Positions 18,379-27,492 are shown, counted from the stretch's first letter. The stretch: 64,000 nt of DNA from Nocardioides houyundeii (GCF_002865585.1 NZ_CP025581.1:2976001-3040000); one strand, 5' to 3'. Made by a program: numbers and translations. The notes: generated by a model from the letters alone, not told the origin.

Positions 18379-19676
18379 CGGTTCACATTCTCCTCGGTCA
18401 GCCCGGTGGCGGCGAAGGCGGCGTACGTCGGGGGGATGGTCGCCGCAGGGCCCACCCGGTCGGAGACGGCGTCCAGGGTCTTCAGGCCCATCCCGGTGTT
18501 GATCACCACGGTCTCCAGGGTGGGGTCCAGCTGGCCGGTCTCGACCAGCTTCTTCAGCACGCCGACCGTGGTGCCACCGGCGGTCTCGGTGAAGATGCCC
18601 TCGGTGCGGGCCAGCAGCAGGATGCCGTCGCGCACGGCGTCGTCGTCGATGTCCTCCACCGCTCCCCCGGAACGCCGGCAGACGTCCAGGACGTAGATGC
18701 CGTCCGCGGGATTGCCGATGGCCAGGCTCTTGGCGATGGTGTCCGGCTTCACCGGACGGATGGCGTCGGTGCCGCCCTTGAAGGCCACGCTCACCGGCGA
18801 GCAGCCGGTGGCCTGGGCGCCGAAGACCTTGTAGGGCTTGTCCTCGACCAGGCCCAGCTTGACCAGCTCACGGAACGCCTTGTCGACCTTGGTCAGCTGG
18901 GAGCCCGAGGCCACCGGGATCACGATCTGGTCCGGCAGCCGCCAGCCGAGCTGCTCGGCGATCTCGTAGCCCAGCGTCTTGGACCCCTCGGCGTAGTAGG
19001 GGCGCACGTTGACGTTGACGAACGCCCACCCCTCCTCCTCGCCGGCGATCTCGGAGGCGAGCTTGTTGACGTCGTCGTAGTTGCCGTCGACGGCCACCAG
19101 CGAGTCGGTGTAGACGGCGGAGTTGACCTGCTTGGCCCGCTCCAGGTTGCTCGGGATGAAGACCACGGTCTTCATCCCGGCCCGCGCTCCGGCCGCCGCC
19201 ACCGCGTTGGCCAGGTTGCCCGTGGAGGGGCAGGCGAAGACCTTGCTGCCGAACTCCCGGGCCGCGCTCAGGGCGCAGGCCACGACGCGGTCCTTGAACG
19301 AGTGCGTGGGGTTGGTCGAGTCGTCCTTGACCCACAGGTTGTCGATGCCGAGCTCGCGCCCCAGGTTGTGGGCCTTGAGGAGCCGGGTGAACCCGGGCTC
19401 CATGTTCGGGCTCTGCTCGATGTCGTCCGGCACCGGCAGCAGTGCCTTGTAGCGCCAGATGTTCGCCGGGCCGGCCTCGATCTGCTCCCGCGTCACGGCG
19501 GGGAAGTCGTAGGCGATCTCCAGCGGGCCGAAGCACTCCGGACAGGCGTAGTGCGGACCGAGCTCGATCTTGTGGCCACACTCCCGGCAGGAGAGCCCGG
19601 TCGCATGACCGAAGGCGCCCTCGCGCAGGAACGGGGTGGTGCTCGGGGTGGCGGACTCAGTGGTCGCGGCGCTCAT
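18375..19676 (-). CDS. thrC: threonine synthase
   Basis: A 433-residue PLP enzyme converting O-phosphohomoserine to threonine in the cytoplasm. An N-terminal zinc-ribbon-like segment (LSCRECGHKI and YACPECFGPLE, four Cys, about residues 25-55) precedes the fold-type II core. The PLP lysine is in DSTNPTHSFKDRV, the phosphate loop is PSTGNLANAVAA, and C-terminal motifs include GTTVGVLKKL. ATG 19676 is chosen because of a strong AAGGAGGT five or six bases upstream. It overlaps the downstream sulfur-carrier gene by ATGA. A 5' leader of about 150 bases with a perfect 8-bp hairpin precedes it. Confidence 0.95.
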   Translation of the reverse strand: MSAATTESATPSTTPFLREGAFGHATGLSCRECGHKIELGPHYACPECFGPLEIAYDFPAVTREQIEAGPANIWRYKALLPVPDDIEQSPNMEPGFTRLLKAHNLGRELGIDNLWVKDDSTNPTHSFKDRVVACALSAAREFGSKVFACPSTGNLANAVAAAGARAGMKTVVFIPSNLERAKQVNSAVYTDSLVAVDGNYDDVNKLASEIAGEEEGWAFVNVNVRPYYAEGSKTLGYEIAEQLGWRLPDQIVIPVASGSQLTKVDKAFRELVKLGLVEDKPYKVFGAQATGCSPVSVAFKGGTDAIRPVKPDTIAKSLAIGNPADGIYVLDVCRRSGGAVEDIDDDAVRDGILLLARTEGIFTETAGGTTVGVLKKLVETGQLDPTLETVVINTGMGLKTLDAVSDRVGPAATIPPTYAAFAATGLTEENVNR

Positions 19677-19743
19677 GAAGGACCTCCTTCTCATCTGCCC
19701 CGCACGGACCTCGCGCGAGTCGGAATTAGCACCGTTTCCGCGA

Positions 19744-19762
19744 CTGGCGACTATGTCGCCAG
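19744..19762 (-). other. hairpin in the thrC leader
   Basis: CTGGCGAC-TAT-GTCGCCAG is a perfect 8-bp stem with a 3-base loop, about 70-85 bases before the thrC start. A TACGCT -10-like hexamer lies further upstream (19835-19830 on the minus strand). It could be a regulatory leader structure or a protein-binding dyad. It matches no riboswitch class I know. Confidence 0.3.
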
Positions 19763-19879
19763 GAGGCTCGCGGCGGTTGCCGGGACTTCTTCGGGCCGTT
19801 CCCTCAGTCCCTCTTGATGAGCTGGCACGAGCGTACGACGCCGTCTCAGAATGTGCACACGCGTCCCACATGTTGGCGC

Positions 19880-20749
19880 TCAGGCGGGGGAAACGGGTCC
19901 TTGCCGTCTCGAGGACGCAATGTCGTCCCTCAGCTGCCGCAGCAGGGCGAGCACGCCGTCGGGGCCGTCGACCACCAGGTCGGCGAGCTCGTTGAGGATG
20001 TCCGGCCCGTCACCGCCGTCGGAGCACACCACCATCGCCGGCATCCCCGCCGAGCGCAGGTCCCGGACCTGGTTGAAGGCCTCGATGTCGCCCAGGTCGT
20101 CGCCGGCGAAGAGGAACCCGCCGGCACCGAGGCGCTCCACCAGGCCGGCCACCGCCATCCCCTTGTGCATGCCCGGGGCCCTGACCTCGACGACCAGACG
20201 GCCCGGCTCGACGGTCAACCCGTGCCGACCCGCCACCTCCTGCACCACCGGCACGAGCCGCGCGAAGATCGTGGCCGGGTCGTCGAGCCGCCGGGTGTGC
20301 AGCGCCACTGCGAGGCCCTTCTGCTCGACGTACGCCCCGACGGCCTCGGCCCGGCGCAACAGCCAGGGCACCTCGCGCAGGAAGGCCGCCAGTCCCGCCG
20401 GCGGGCGAGGGGAGACGACCCGCCGCTCGCGGGAGCTCCAGCGCTCGTTGCCGTACTGGCCGAGCACCACGAACTCCTTGCCCATGTCGGCGATCCGGGT
20501 GCCGATCTCGTCCAGGTCTCCCAGCGCGAGCGCCTGACGGGCGGGCCGACCGGTGATCACGGCGATGCCGCCGACCAGCTCGGCGAGCTCGACCAGCAGC
20601 TCGGGGGCGTCAGGATGGATGTGCGCCTGTGTCGGGTCCTCGACAATCGGGGCCAGGGTGCCGTCGAAGTCGAGCCCGATCACCAGTTCTGGGGCGACGC
20701 GCACGAGATCGGCGTACAGCGCCGCCACCTCCGGGGTGGGGAACTCCAT
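19880..20749 (-). CDS. otsB: trehalose-6-phosphate phosphatase
   Basis: A 289-residue HAD-superfamily phosphatase that releases trehalose from trehalose 6-phosphate. The nucleophile motif is LDFDGTLAPIV near residue 30, then AVITGRPARQ. Cap motifs include ARGPGMHKGMAV-like KGMAV, and the metal-binding loop is FAGDDLGDIEAFN. ATG 20749 is used. A TTG at 20761 would add four residues. It follows the LytR_C gene on the same strand and lies near otsA, which is divergent, so the two-step trehalose pathway is present in this region. Confidence 0.93.
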   Translation of the reverse strand: MEFPTPEVAALYADLVRVAPELVIGLDFDGTLAPIVEDPTQAHIHPDAPELLVELAELVGGIAVITGRPARQALALGDLDEIGTRIADMGKEFVVLGQYGNERWSSRERRVVSPRPPAGLAAFLREVPWLLRRAEAVGAYVEQKGLAVALHTRRLDDPATIFARLVPVVQEVAGRHGLTVEPGRLVVEVRAPGMHKGMAVAGLVERLGAGGFLFAGDDLGDIEAFNQVRDLRSAGMPAMVVCSDGGDGPDILNELADLVVDGPDGVLALLRQLRDDIASSRRQGPVSPA

Positions 20750-20767
20750 GCCCCCACTCAACCAGAC

Positions 20768-21274
20768 TCAGCCGGTCAGGATGACAGTGAGGCGGTCGAG
20801 CTTCATCGGTGAGACGGCCGGCTGCACCCGCTGGACGCCCAGGTCGAGGGCCAGGAGCTCGGCCTCGGCCTTGAGCCGCTTGGGGAAGTAGACGGTGGTC
20901 CCGGGGACGGTGCCATACCAGTTGTCGGACCCGACGACCTGCCATCCGGCCCCGCTGACCTTCGCGGCGGTGCTGGCGGCGAGACCGCGGATCCCCGAGT
21001 TGTTGTAGACCTCGACGTAGACCTTGCCGCGCTCGATCACCGGCTCGGGCTCCACGGTCGGGGTCACCTCCGGCACCTCGGGGGCCGGCGGCTCGGTCAC
21101 GGTCGGGTCGACCGCCGGGTCCTCGGCCCGCGAGACCGTCTCCACGCGACGCTCCTCGGCCGGGCGGTCCTTGGTGGCCACGAAGGCGATGCCGGCCATC
21201 GCGATCGCGATGATGCTGAGCATGACCAGCGGGGACGGGAACGCGACCCCGCGCTCGTCACGGCGACGGCTCAT
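20768..21274 (-). CDS. membrane-anchored LytR C-terminal domain protein
   Basis: A 168-residue protein. A basic N-terminus (MSRRRDERGV) and one membrane helix (about residues 12-32) are followed by a Pro/Glu-rich stretch and a LytR_C domain (about 85-168, VYVEVYNNSGIRGLAASTA). This domain occurs alone or attached to LCP wall-polymer ligases and is thought to act outside the membrane. The start ATG 21274 lies one base after the stop of the DUF3263 gene, so the genes are coupled. No LCP catalytic domain is present. The exact role is unknown. Confidence 0.82.
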   Translation of the reverse strand: MSRRRDERGVAFPSPLVMLSIIAIAMAGIAFVATKDRPAEERRVETVSRAEDPAVDPTVTEPPAPEVPEVTPTVEPEPVIERGKVYVEVYNNSGIRGLAASTAAKVSGAGWQVVGSDNWYGTVPGTTVYFPKRLKAEAELLALDLGVQRVQPAVSPMKLDRLTVILTG

Positions 21275-21275
21275 C

Positions 21276-21572
21276 TCAGACCTCGAAGCCGAGACGGCGG
21301 GCAGAGCGCTGGCGCTGACGCTGGGAGCGCAGCCGGCGCAGACGACGTACCAGGAGCGGGTCGGCCTCGAGGGCCTCCTCGCGATCGATGAGCGCATTGA
21401 GCACCTGGTAGTAGCGGGTCGAGCTCATGTCGAACTCGTCGCGGACGGCCTGCTCCTTGGCGCCGGCGTACTTCCACCAGTGGCGCTCGAACTCCAGGAT
21501 CTTGCTGTCGCGCTCGCTCAGACCGCGGGTCGGCTCTTCCTCGTGACCGTGGAGGGCGTTCGCGGCGTCCAT
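21276..21572 (-). CDS. DUF3263 protein
   Basis: A 98-residue cytoplasmic protein. The core LSERDSKILEFERHWWKYAG followed by KEQAVRDEFDMSSTRYYQVL is the DUF3263 signature. It looks like a helix-turn-helix DNA-binding domain. The C-terminus is very Arg-rich. ATG 21572 has GGGAG about eight bases upstream. DUF3263 next to a LytR_C protein is a common actinobacterial arrangement. Function is not established; a transcriptional regulator of wall genes is a reasonable inference. Confidence 0.85.
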   Translation of the reverse strand: MDAANALHGHEEEPTRGLSERDSKILEFERHWWKYAGAKEQAVRDEFDMSSTRYYQVLNALIDREEALEADPLLVRRLRRLRSQRQRQRSARRLGFEV

Positions 21573-21752
21573 GTGCGTGTCTCCCCTGGATCTGCTGACG
21601 TGTCCGTGCCGTGCTCGCCCCACTGTAGGCGACGAACCACACCGATGTCATTCGCTTCGCCGAGTCGCGGCAGACCCGTGGCGAGAACATCCAACCGGGA
21701 GCCCGCGGCACCGGTCATACACGTCCGCGAACCGGACGCCGGTGCCGCCCAC

Positions 21753-21758
21753 TAGGGT
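21753..21758 (+). promoter_or_regulatory. -10 hexamer of otsA
   Basis: TAGGGT, six bases before GTG 21765 with no Shine-Dalgarno sequence. The spacing decides for 21765 over the GTG at 21759. Confidence 0.5.
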
Positions 21759-21764
21759 GTGGAC

Positions 21765-23203
21765 GTGACCTCCACAGGCTCCGCCGATCTCGTCATCGTC
21801 GCCAACAGACTGCCCGTCGACCGGTTCGAGCAGCCCGACGGCACGCCGGGCTGGCGCCGCTCCCCCGGGGGGCTGGTCAGCGCCCTGGAACCGGTGCTGC
21901 GAGCCAGTGACGGAGCCTGGATCGGATGGCCCGGCGGCACCGAGGAGGACCTCGAGCCGTTCGAGGCCGACGGCATGGACCTGGTCCCGGTGCACCTGAG
22001 CGCCGACGAGGTCGAGGAGTTCTACGAGGGGTTCTCCAACGCCACCCTGTGGCCGCTCTACCACGACGTCGTGGCCAAGCCGGAGTTCCACCGCGAGTGG
22101 TGGGAGTCCTACGTCCGGGTCAACCAGCGGTTCGCCGAGAAGGCCGCTGCCGTCGCCGCCAAGGACGCCACCGTGTGGGTGCACGACTACCAGCTGCAGC
22201 TGGTGCCGCAGATGCTGCGCGACCTGCGGCCGGACCTGCGGATCGGCTTCTACCTGCACATCCCCTTCCCGCCCACCGAGCTCTTCCAGCAGCTGCCGTG
22301 GCGCCGTCAGGTGCTCGAGGGGCTCCTCGGTGCCGACCTGATCGGCTTCCAGCTGGCCGGCGGGGCCCAGAACTTCATCCGCCTGGTGCGCCAGCGCGTG
22401 GGCCACAAGACGCACCGCGACCTGGTCTACCTGCCCGACGGCCGGACCGTGCGCGCGGCGGCGTTCCCGATCTCCATCGACGCCGCCGACTTCGAGAAGC
22501 TCGCCCGCTCCGAGGGGGTGGAGCAGCGCGCCAAGGAGATCCGCGAGGCGCTGGGCAACCCCAAGAAGGTGTTCCTCGGCATCGACCGGCTCGACTACAC
22601 CAAGGGCATCTACGCCCGACTGCGGGCCTACAGCGAGCTGCTCGCCGACGGGCACTTCGACGTCGAGGACGCGGTCTTCGTCCAGGTCGCGACCCCGTCG
22701 CGGGAGCGGGTCGAGCAGTACCGCATCCTGCGCGACGAGATCGACCGTCTGGTGGGTCGGATCAACGGCGACCTCGGCAAGATCGGCAGCCCGGCGATCT
22801 CCTACATGCACTCCTCCTTCCCGCGCGAGGAGATGGCCGCCCTCTACCGGGCCGCCGACATCATGGTCGTCACGCCGTTCCGGGACGGCATGAACCTGGT
22901 CGCCAAGGAGTACATCGCCTGCCGCTTCGACGGCCAGGGCGCGCTGGTGCTCTCCGAGTTCGCCGGCGCCGCCAACGAGCTGCGCCAGGCCTGGCTGATC
23001 AACCCCTACGACATCAACGGCATGAAGGCCGCCCTCCTCGACGCCTACAACGCCTCCCCCGGGAGCTCGCGCGCCGGATGAAGGCGATGCGCAAGACGGT
23101 GGTCGAGCACGACGTGAAGGCCTGGGCGGACAGCTTCCTCGAGGAGCTGTCCTCGGTGCGCCGCGACCACGGCAAGACGGTGCGCCCGGTCTCCCAGAGC
23201 TGA
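21765..23203 (+). CDS. otsA: trehalose-6-phosphate synthase, frameshifted near its 3' end
   Basis: A GT20 glycosyltransferase making trehalose 6-phosphate from glucose 6-phosphate and a nucleotide-activated glucose. Motifs include [50 protein letters not shown] and [14 protein letters not shown]. In the initiating frame translation stops at 23081 after [10 protein letters not shown]. One base out, the next frame continues [20 protein letters not shown] to 23203, which is the expected family C-terminus. Adding one C to the C5 run at 23056-23060 restores a protein of about 479 residues. As read, the last 40-odd residues are lost. It pairs with otsB. Confidence 0.9.
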
Positions 23204-23219
23204 GCACCGCGAGCTGAGC

Positions 23220-24764
23220 TCAGGCGAAGGTGGTGGCGTGCGGGGCCGCCATCACCGCCAGCAGGTCCTCCTTCAGCGGACCGGAGAGCTCGCCCCAGCC
23301 GGGGCGGTAGCCGTAGACGTCGGCCAGCGAGACGGCGCTGCGCTGGCCGTCGAGGATGTCGATGTCGGCGACCGAGATGAACCCCGGGTGCGGCACCCCG
23401 ACCGCCTCGGAGACCTTGATCAGGTCGCGCCGCAACGAGACGACGTAGTTGGCCAGGCGCTGCTGCTTCAGCCCCACGTCCAGCCCCCGGGTGTAGCGCG
23501 GGTTCTGGGTGGCCACCCCCACCGGGCAGTGGTCGGTGTGGCACTTCTGGGCCTGGATGCAGCCGACCGCCATCATCGCCTCACGGCCCACGTTGACCAT
23601 GTCGGCACCCAGCGCGAAGGCCACCAGCGCGTTCTCGGCCAGCCCCAGCTTTCCCGCGCCGATGAAGGTCACCTCGTCGGTCAGCCCAGCCTCCGCGAAG
23701 CGCCGGTAGACCTGGCTGAACCCGACCCGGAACGGGTAGGCGACCGAGTCGGCGAAGATCATCGGCGCCGCTCCGGTGCCGCCCTCGCCGCCGTCGATGT
23801 TGACGAAGTCCACGCCCCGGGTGCGGTCGGACATCTCCTCCCCCAGCTCGTCCCAGAACTCCATGTTGCCCACGGCCGACTTGATGCCCACCGGCAGCCC
23901 GGTCTCGCTCGCCACGAGCTCGACGAAGTCCAGCAGGGAGTCGACGTCGTCGAAGGCGGTGTGCCGACTCGGGGAGGCGCAGTCCTGGCCCTCCGGGATA
24001 CCGCGGATCGCCGCGATCTCGGCACTGACCTTCTCCCCCGGCAGCATCCCGCCCAGTCCGGGCTTGGCGCCCTGGGAGAGCTTGACCTCGATCGCCCGGA
24101 CCGGGGCCGACTGCACCATGTCCTTGAGGCGGCCGAGGTCGAAGTTGCCGTGCTCGTCGCGGCAGCCGAAGTACGCCGTACCGATCTGGAAGACCAGCTC
24201 GCCGCCCGCCCGGTGGTACGGCGACAGCCCGCCCTCGCCGGTGTTCTGCAGGCAGCCCGCGATCTCGGCGCCGCGGTTCAGCGCCTCGATCGCCGCGCCG
24301 GACAGGGCACCGAAGCTCATCCCGGAGACGTTGACCACCGAGCGGGGCCGGAAGGCGTGGGTGCGTCCGCGAGGTCCGCCCAGCACCTTGGCCGAGGGCA
24401 CCGAGACCCCCTCCTCGCCGTGCGGCGCGGTCACCGCGCCGGAGCCCATGAAGGTGCGGTGCTTGATGATCGGGTAGCCCGAGACCTGCTCGACGTCGTT
24501 GTCGGTGCCGAAGCCGAAGTAGTTGTTCTCCAGCTTGGAGCTGGCATAGATCCACCGGCGCTGGTCCCGGCTGAACGGGCGCTCCTCGTCGTTGCTGGTC
24601 ACGATGTACTGCCGCAGCTCGGGCCCGACCGTCTCCGCCCAGTAGCGGAAGTGACCGACCACCGGGAAGTTGCGCAGGATCGCGTGCTTCTTCTGCGTCA
24701 GGTCGTAGGCGACCACCCCGCCCAGCGCCGTGGCCGCCACGCCTGCTGCTCCACGCCAGCTCAT
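23220..24764 (-). CDS. FMN-binding glutamate-synthase-family protein
   Basis: A 514-residue protein with an N-terminal membrane-like segment (about 2-20, GAAGVAATALGGVVAYDL) and a GltB-type FMN barrel. Visible motifs are LSPYHRAGGELVFQIGTAYFG, then EVKLSQGAKPGLGGMLPGEK, FVNIDGGEGGTGAAP, and the 3Fe-4S cysteine cluster CIQAQKCHTDHCPVG. It lacks the amidotransferase domain and the C-terminal GXGXG beta-helix, so it is not a full GOGAT. ATG 24764 is preferred. A six-codon frame (MKRMSR) just upstream ends on a TGA that overlaps this ATG. The physiological substrate is unknown. It is divergent from the PhaC-like gene. Confidence 0.88.
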   Translation of the reverse strand: MSWRGAAGVAATALGGVVAYDLTQKKHAILRNFPVVGHFRYWAETVGPELRQYIVTSNDEERPFSRDQRRWIYASSKLENNYFGFGTDNDVEQVSGYPIIKHRTFMGSGAVTAPHGEEGVSVPSAKVLGGPRGRTHAFRPRSVVNVSGMSFGALSGAAIEALNRGAEIAGCLQNTGEGGLSPYHRAGGELVFQIGTAYFGCRDEHGNFDLGRLKDMVQSAPVRAIEVKLSQGAKPGLGGMLPGEKVSAEIAAIRGIPEGQDCASPSRHTAFDDVDSLLDFVELVASETGLPVGIKSAVGNMEFWDELGEEMSDRTRGVDFVNIDGGEGGTGAAPMIFADSVAYPFRVGFSQVYRRFAEAGLTDEVTFIGAGKLGLAENALVAFALGADMVNVGREAMMAVGCIQAQKCHTDHCPVGVATQNPRYTRGLDVGLKQQRLANYVVSLRRDLIKVSEAVGVPHPGFISVADIDILDGQRSAVSLADVYGYRPGWGELSGPLKEDLLAVMAAPHATTFA

Positions 24765-24848
24765 CTGCTCATCCGCTTCATGGCTCGTGTCTAGTCGCAG
24801 CGCCCAAGACTTGTCGAGCCGACCGGCGTCCAGCACCCGTCGGCGGGC

Positions 24849-24854
24849 TAGATT
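24849..24854 (+). promoter_or_regulatory. -10 hexamer of the PhaC-like gene
   Basis: TAGATT, seven bases before ATG 24862, leaderless-type spacing. Confidence 0.45.
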
Positions 24855-24861
24855 CGGGGCC

Positions 24862-26094
24862 ATGGATCTGATCCCGAAGCCCGGTCAGGTCGTCTCCGCG
24901 GCCGGCAACGTCGCCAGCATGATGCTCTACGGCGGCCTGGCGGATCTGAGGCCCACGCCCCGCACCCTGATCGACGAGGGCGAGCTGCGCGAGCTCTACC
25001 ACTACCGTCCCGAGGCCGGCAGGCCCGAGCACGGCGACCCGGTGCTACTGGTGACCCCGCTGGCTGCCCCGGCGATCTGCTACGACCTGCGCCGTGGGTG
25101 CTCGCTGGTGGAGCACCTGGTGGCGGGCGGGCGGCTGACGTACCTGGTGGAGTACGGCCCGGTCTCCTTCCGCGACCGCAACCTGGGCATGGAGCACTGG
25201 GTCGAGGAGGTGCTGCCGAGCGCCGTCGAGGAGGTCTCCCGGCACGCGGGAGGACGCCCGGTGCACGTGGTCGGCTGGAGCCTCGGCGGCATCTTCGCCC
25301 TACTCGCCGCCGCCGACCGGCCCGGACTGCCGATCGCCTCGCTCACGGTGCTGGGGACGCCGTTCGACGTGCGCAAGGTGCCCCTGGTGGCCCCGGTGCG
25401 CCCGCTGCTCAACCTCACCGCGGCCGGGGGTCCGGTCAACCGGCTCTACCAGGCCCTGGGTGGCGCGCCGCAGCCCCTGGTGCGCTGGGCCTTCCAGCTC
25501 ACCAGCGTCCAGAAGATCCTCACCCGACCCCTGGTCACCGTGCAGCACCTCGACGATGCCGAGTACCTCTCCCAACTCGAGGCGGTGGACCGGTTCGTCG
25601 CCAACATGGCCGCCTACCCGGGCCGCACCTTCGGACAGCTCTACCACCGCTTCATCCGGGCCAACGGCTTCGCCGAGGGCGAGTTCGAGCTCGGCGGCCG
25701 GACCATCCGGGTCGCCGACATCAGCGCCCCGGTCCTGCTCTTCGGGGGGCTCACGGACGGGATCGCCCCCATCGCCTCGATCCGCGCCGGGATCCCCCTG
25801 CTCACCGGCGCCGAGGAGGTCCGCTTCGAGATGGTGCCCGGGGGCCACCTGGGGATGCTCACCGGGCGCCAGGCACGCCACAGCACCTGGCGGGTGCTGG
25901 ACGAGTGGCTCGACCAGTGGTCGGCCCGCCCCGCGCCGGCGAGGAAGAGCAGGGCGAAGAAGGCCCCAGCAAAGAAGGCCGCTGCGAAGAAGCGCGCCGC
26001 GGGGAAGTCCACAGGCGACGCCGCCCAGCCCGGCATCGGCGCTAACCCGGCGCGCCGCTACGGCTCGGGAGGGTCGCGAGCGCTCGCGCGCTGA
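24862..26094 (+). CDS. PhaC-like alpha/beta hydrolase with histone-H1-like tail
   Basis: A 410-residue protein. The core resembles class III polyhydroxyalkanoate synthases and related hydrolases: VLLVTPLAAPAICYDL, the nucleophile box GWSLGG (about residue 140), the acid loop GGLTDGIAP and the histidine loop VPGGHLGML. PHA synthases use Cys in the box (G-x-C-x-G). Here it is Ser, which suggests a hydrolase or esterase. Residues about 360-385 are Lys/Ala/Pro repeats (KKAPAKKAAAKKRAAGK), like the nucleoid-binding tail of phasin PhaF or histone H1. ATG 24862 follows TAGATT by seven bases. Neighbours give no PHA operon. Confidence 0.75.
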   Translation: MDLIPKPGQVVSAAGNVASMMLYGGLADLRPTPRTLIDEGELRELYHYRPEAGRPEHGDPVLLVTPLAAPAICYDLRRGCSLVEHLVAGGRLTYLVEYGPVSFRDRNLGMEHWVEEVLPSAVEEVSRHAGGRPVHVVGWSLGGIFALLAAADRPGLPIASLTVLGTPFDVRKVPLVAPVRPLLNLTAAGGPVNRLYQALGGAPQPLVRWAFQLTSVQKILTRPLVTVQHLDDAEYLSQLEAVDRFVANMAAYPGRTFGQLYHRFIRANGFAEGEFELGGRTIRVADISAPVLLFGGLTDGIAPIASIRAGIPLLTGAEEVRFEMVPGGHLGMLTGRQARHSTWRVLDEWLDQWSARPAPARKSRAKKAPAKKAAAKKRAAGKSTGDAAQPGIGANPARRYGSGGSRALAR

Positions 26095-26121
26095 TACCGC
26101 CCCGGGGTCGCCCCTGACCCC

Positions 26122-26127
26122 TAGGGT
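26122..26127 (+). promoter_or_regulatory. -10 hexamer of the MFS/decarboxylase operon
   Basis: TAGGGT, six bases before ATG 26134. Confidence 0.5.
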
Positions 26128-26133
26128 GCCGAC

Positions 26134-27492
26134 ATGAGCCAGACCCGTGTGCCTGACACCTCCGTGCTTCCGGGCAGCGTGCGCTTCGGCTACGGCTCGG
26201 GCTCGGTGGCCACCGGCGCCTTCGGCACGGTGCCGGGCCTGATGCTGCTGCCGTTCCTGACCGACAGCCTCGGCATCGCGGCGCTGTGGGCCGGGGCGAT
26301 CGTGTTGCTCCCCAAGCTCTGGGACGTCGTCCTCAACCCGGTGGCGGGACGGATCAGCGACCGCACGGTCGACGCCCGCGGTCCGCGCCGCCCGTGGCTG
26401 CTGCGCGCCGGCCTCCTGCTGGCCCCGTGCTTCGCGTTGATCTTCGCCGCGCCCGAGATGGGCTCCCAGGTCGCGGAGGCGGCCTGGGTGCTGGTCTTCT
26501 TCCTGGCCGCCGCGACGGCTTACGCGTTCTTCCAGGTCCCCTACGTGGCGATGCCCGCGGAGATGACCGACTCCTACGACGAGCGCACCCGGTTGATGAC
26601 GTGGCGGGTGGCGATCCTCGCCCTCACCATCATGGTCGCCGGCGCGACCGCGCCGCTGATCCGCGACGGCGTCGGAGGCCGCGACGGCTACCGGGTGATG
26701 GGTCTGGTGATGGCCCTGGTCATCGTCGCCGGGGTGATCGCCTCCTACCGGGGCACCCGGAACGCTCCGGTCGGCTCCGTGACCGCGGGCGCCGGCACGC
26801 TGGGTGAGCAGCTGCGGGTCGTCGCCGGCGCCCGGGACTTCCGGCTGCTGCTCACCACCTTCGTCCTGCAGGCGCTGGCCACCGGCTGCATGCTGGCCGG
26901 GGTCGACTACCTCGCCGGCGACGTCCTGGACAGCTCGGGTGCCTCGACGGTGCTCTTCGTCTGCTTCGTCGGTCCGGCCCTGGTCCTCACCCCGGTGTGG
27001 GCCAGGCTGGGCGCGCGGATCGGCAAGAAGCGCGGGTACGTCGCCTCCTCCCTGGTGCTGGCGGCGGGCGCCATGCTGGCCGCGACCGCGCAGTCCGCCC
27101 CGGCGGCCGTGGTGTTCGCCGCCACCGCCCTGGTGGGCGTCGGCTACGCGGGGTGCCAGGTCTTCCCGATGGCGATGCTGCCGGACACGGCCGCCGCCGA
27201 CACCCGGCGTACGGGTGAGAACCGGGTCGGCGTCTACACCGGCGTCTGGACGGCCGGCGAGACCCTCGGCCTCGCGCTGGGGCCGGGCGTCTTCGCGGTC
27301 GTGCTGGCGCTGGGCGACTACCGCTCCTCCACCGACGGCGCAGCCCTCCAGCCGGGCTCCGCGCTCACCGCGATCACCCTGGGCTTCAGCCTGCTGCCCG
27401 CGACACTCACCCTGCTCAGCCTGTGGTGGCTGCGCCGCTACACCCTCGGCGCGGCCGAGGTCGACACCACCCTGGAGGAGACCCGTGCCTGA
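26134..27492 (+). CDS. MFS transporter, GPH sugar-cation symporter-like
   Basis: A 452-residue, 12-helix carrier. Features of the glycoside-pentoside-hexuronide (MelB-like) group are VRFGYGSGSVATGAFGTVPG at the N-terminus, LPKLWDVVLNPVAGRISDRT with the conserved Asp residues, RGPRRPWLLRAG after helix 2, and PYVAMPAEMTDSYDERTRLM. The C-terminal half has QVFPMAMLPDTAAAD. It probably takes up a small organic solute with sodium or protons. The stop codon overlaps the decarboxylase gene by eight bases, so the carrier may import that enzyme's substrate or export its product. Confidence 0.87.
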   Translation: MSQTRVPDTSVLPGSVRFGYGSGSVATGAFGTVPGLMLLPFLTDSLGIAALWAGAIVLLPKLWDVVLNPVAGRISDRTVDARGPRRPWLLRAGLLLAPCFALIFAAPEMGSQVAEAAWVLVFFLAAATAYAFFQVPYVAMPAEMTDSYDERTRLMTWRVAILALTIMVAGATAPLIRDGVGGRDGYRVMGLVMALVIVAGVIASYRGTRNAPVGSVTAGAGTLGEQLRVVAGARDFRLLLTTFVLQALATGCMLAGVDYLAGDVLDSSGASTVLFVCFVGPALVLTPVWARLGARIGKKRGYVASSLVLAAGAMLAATAQSAPAAVVFAATALVGVGYAGCQVFPMAMLPDTAAADTRRTGENRVGVYTGVWTAGETLGLALGPGVFAVVLALGDYRSSTDGAALQPGSALTAITLGFSLLPATLTLLSLWWLRRYTLGAAEVDTTLEETRA

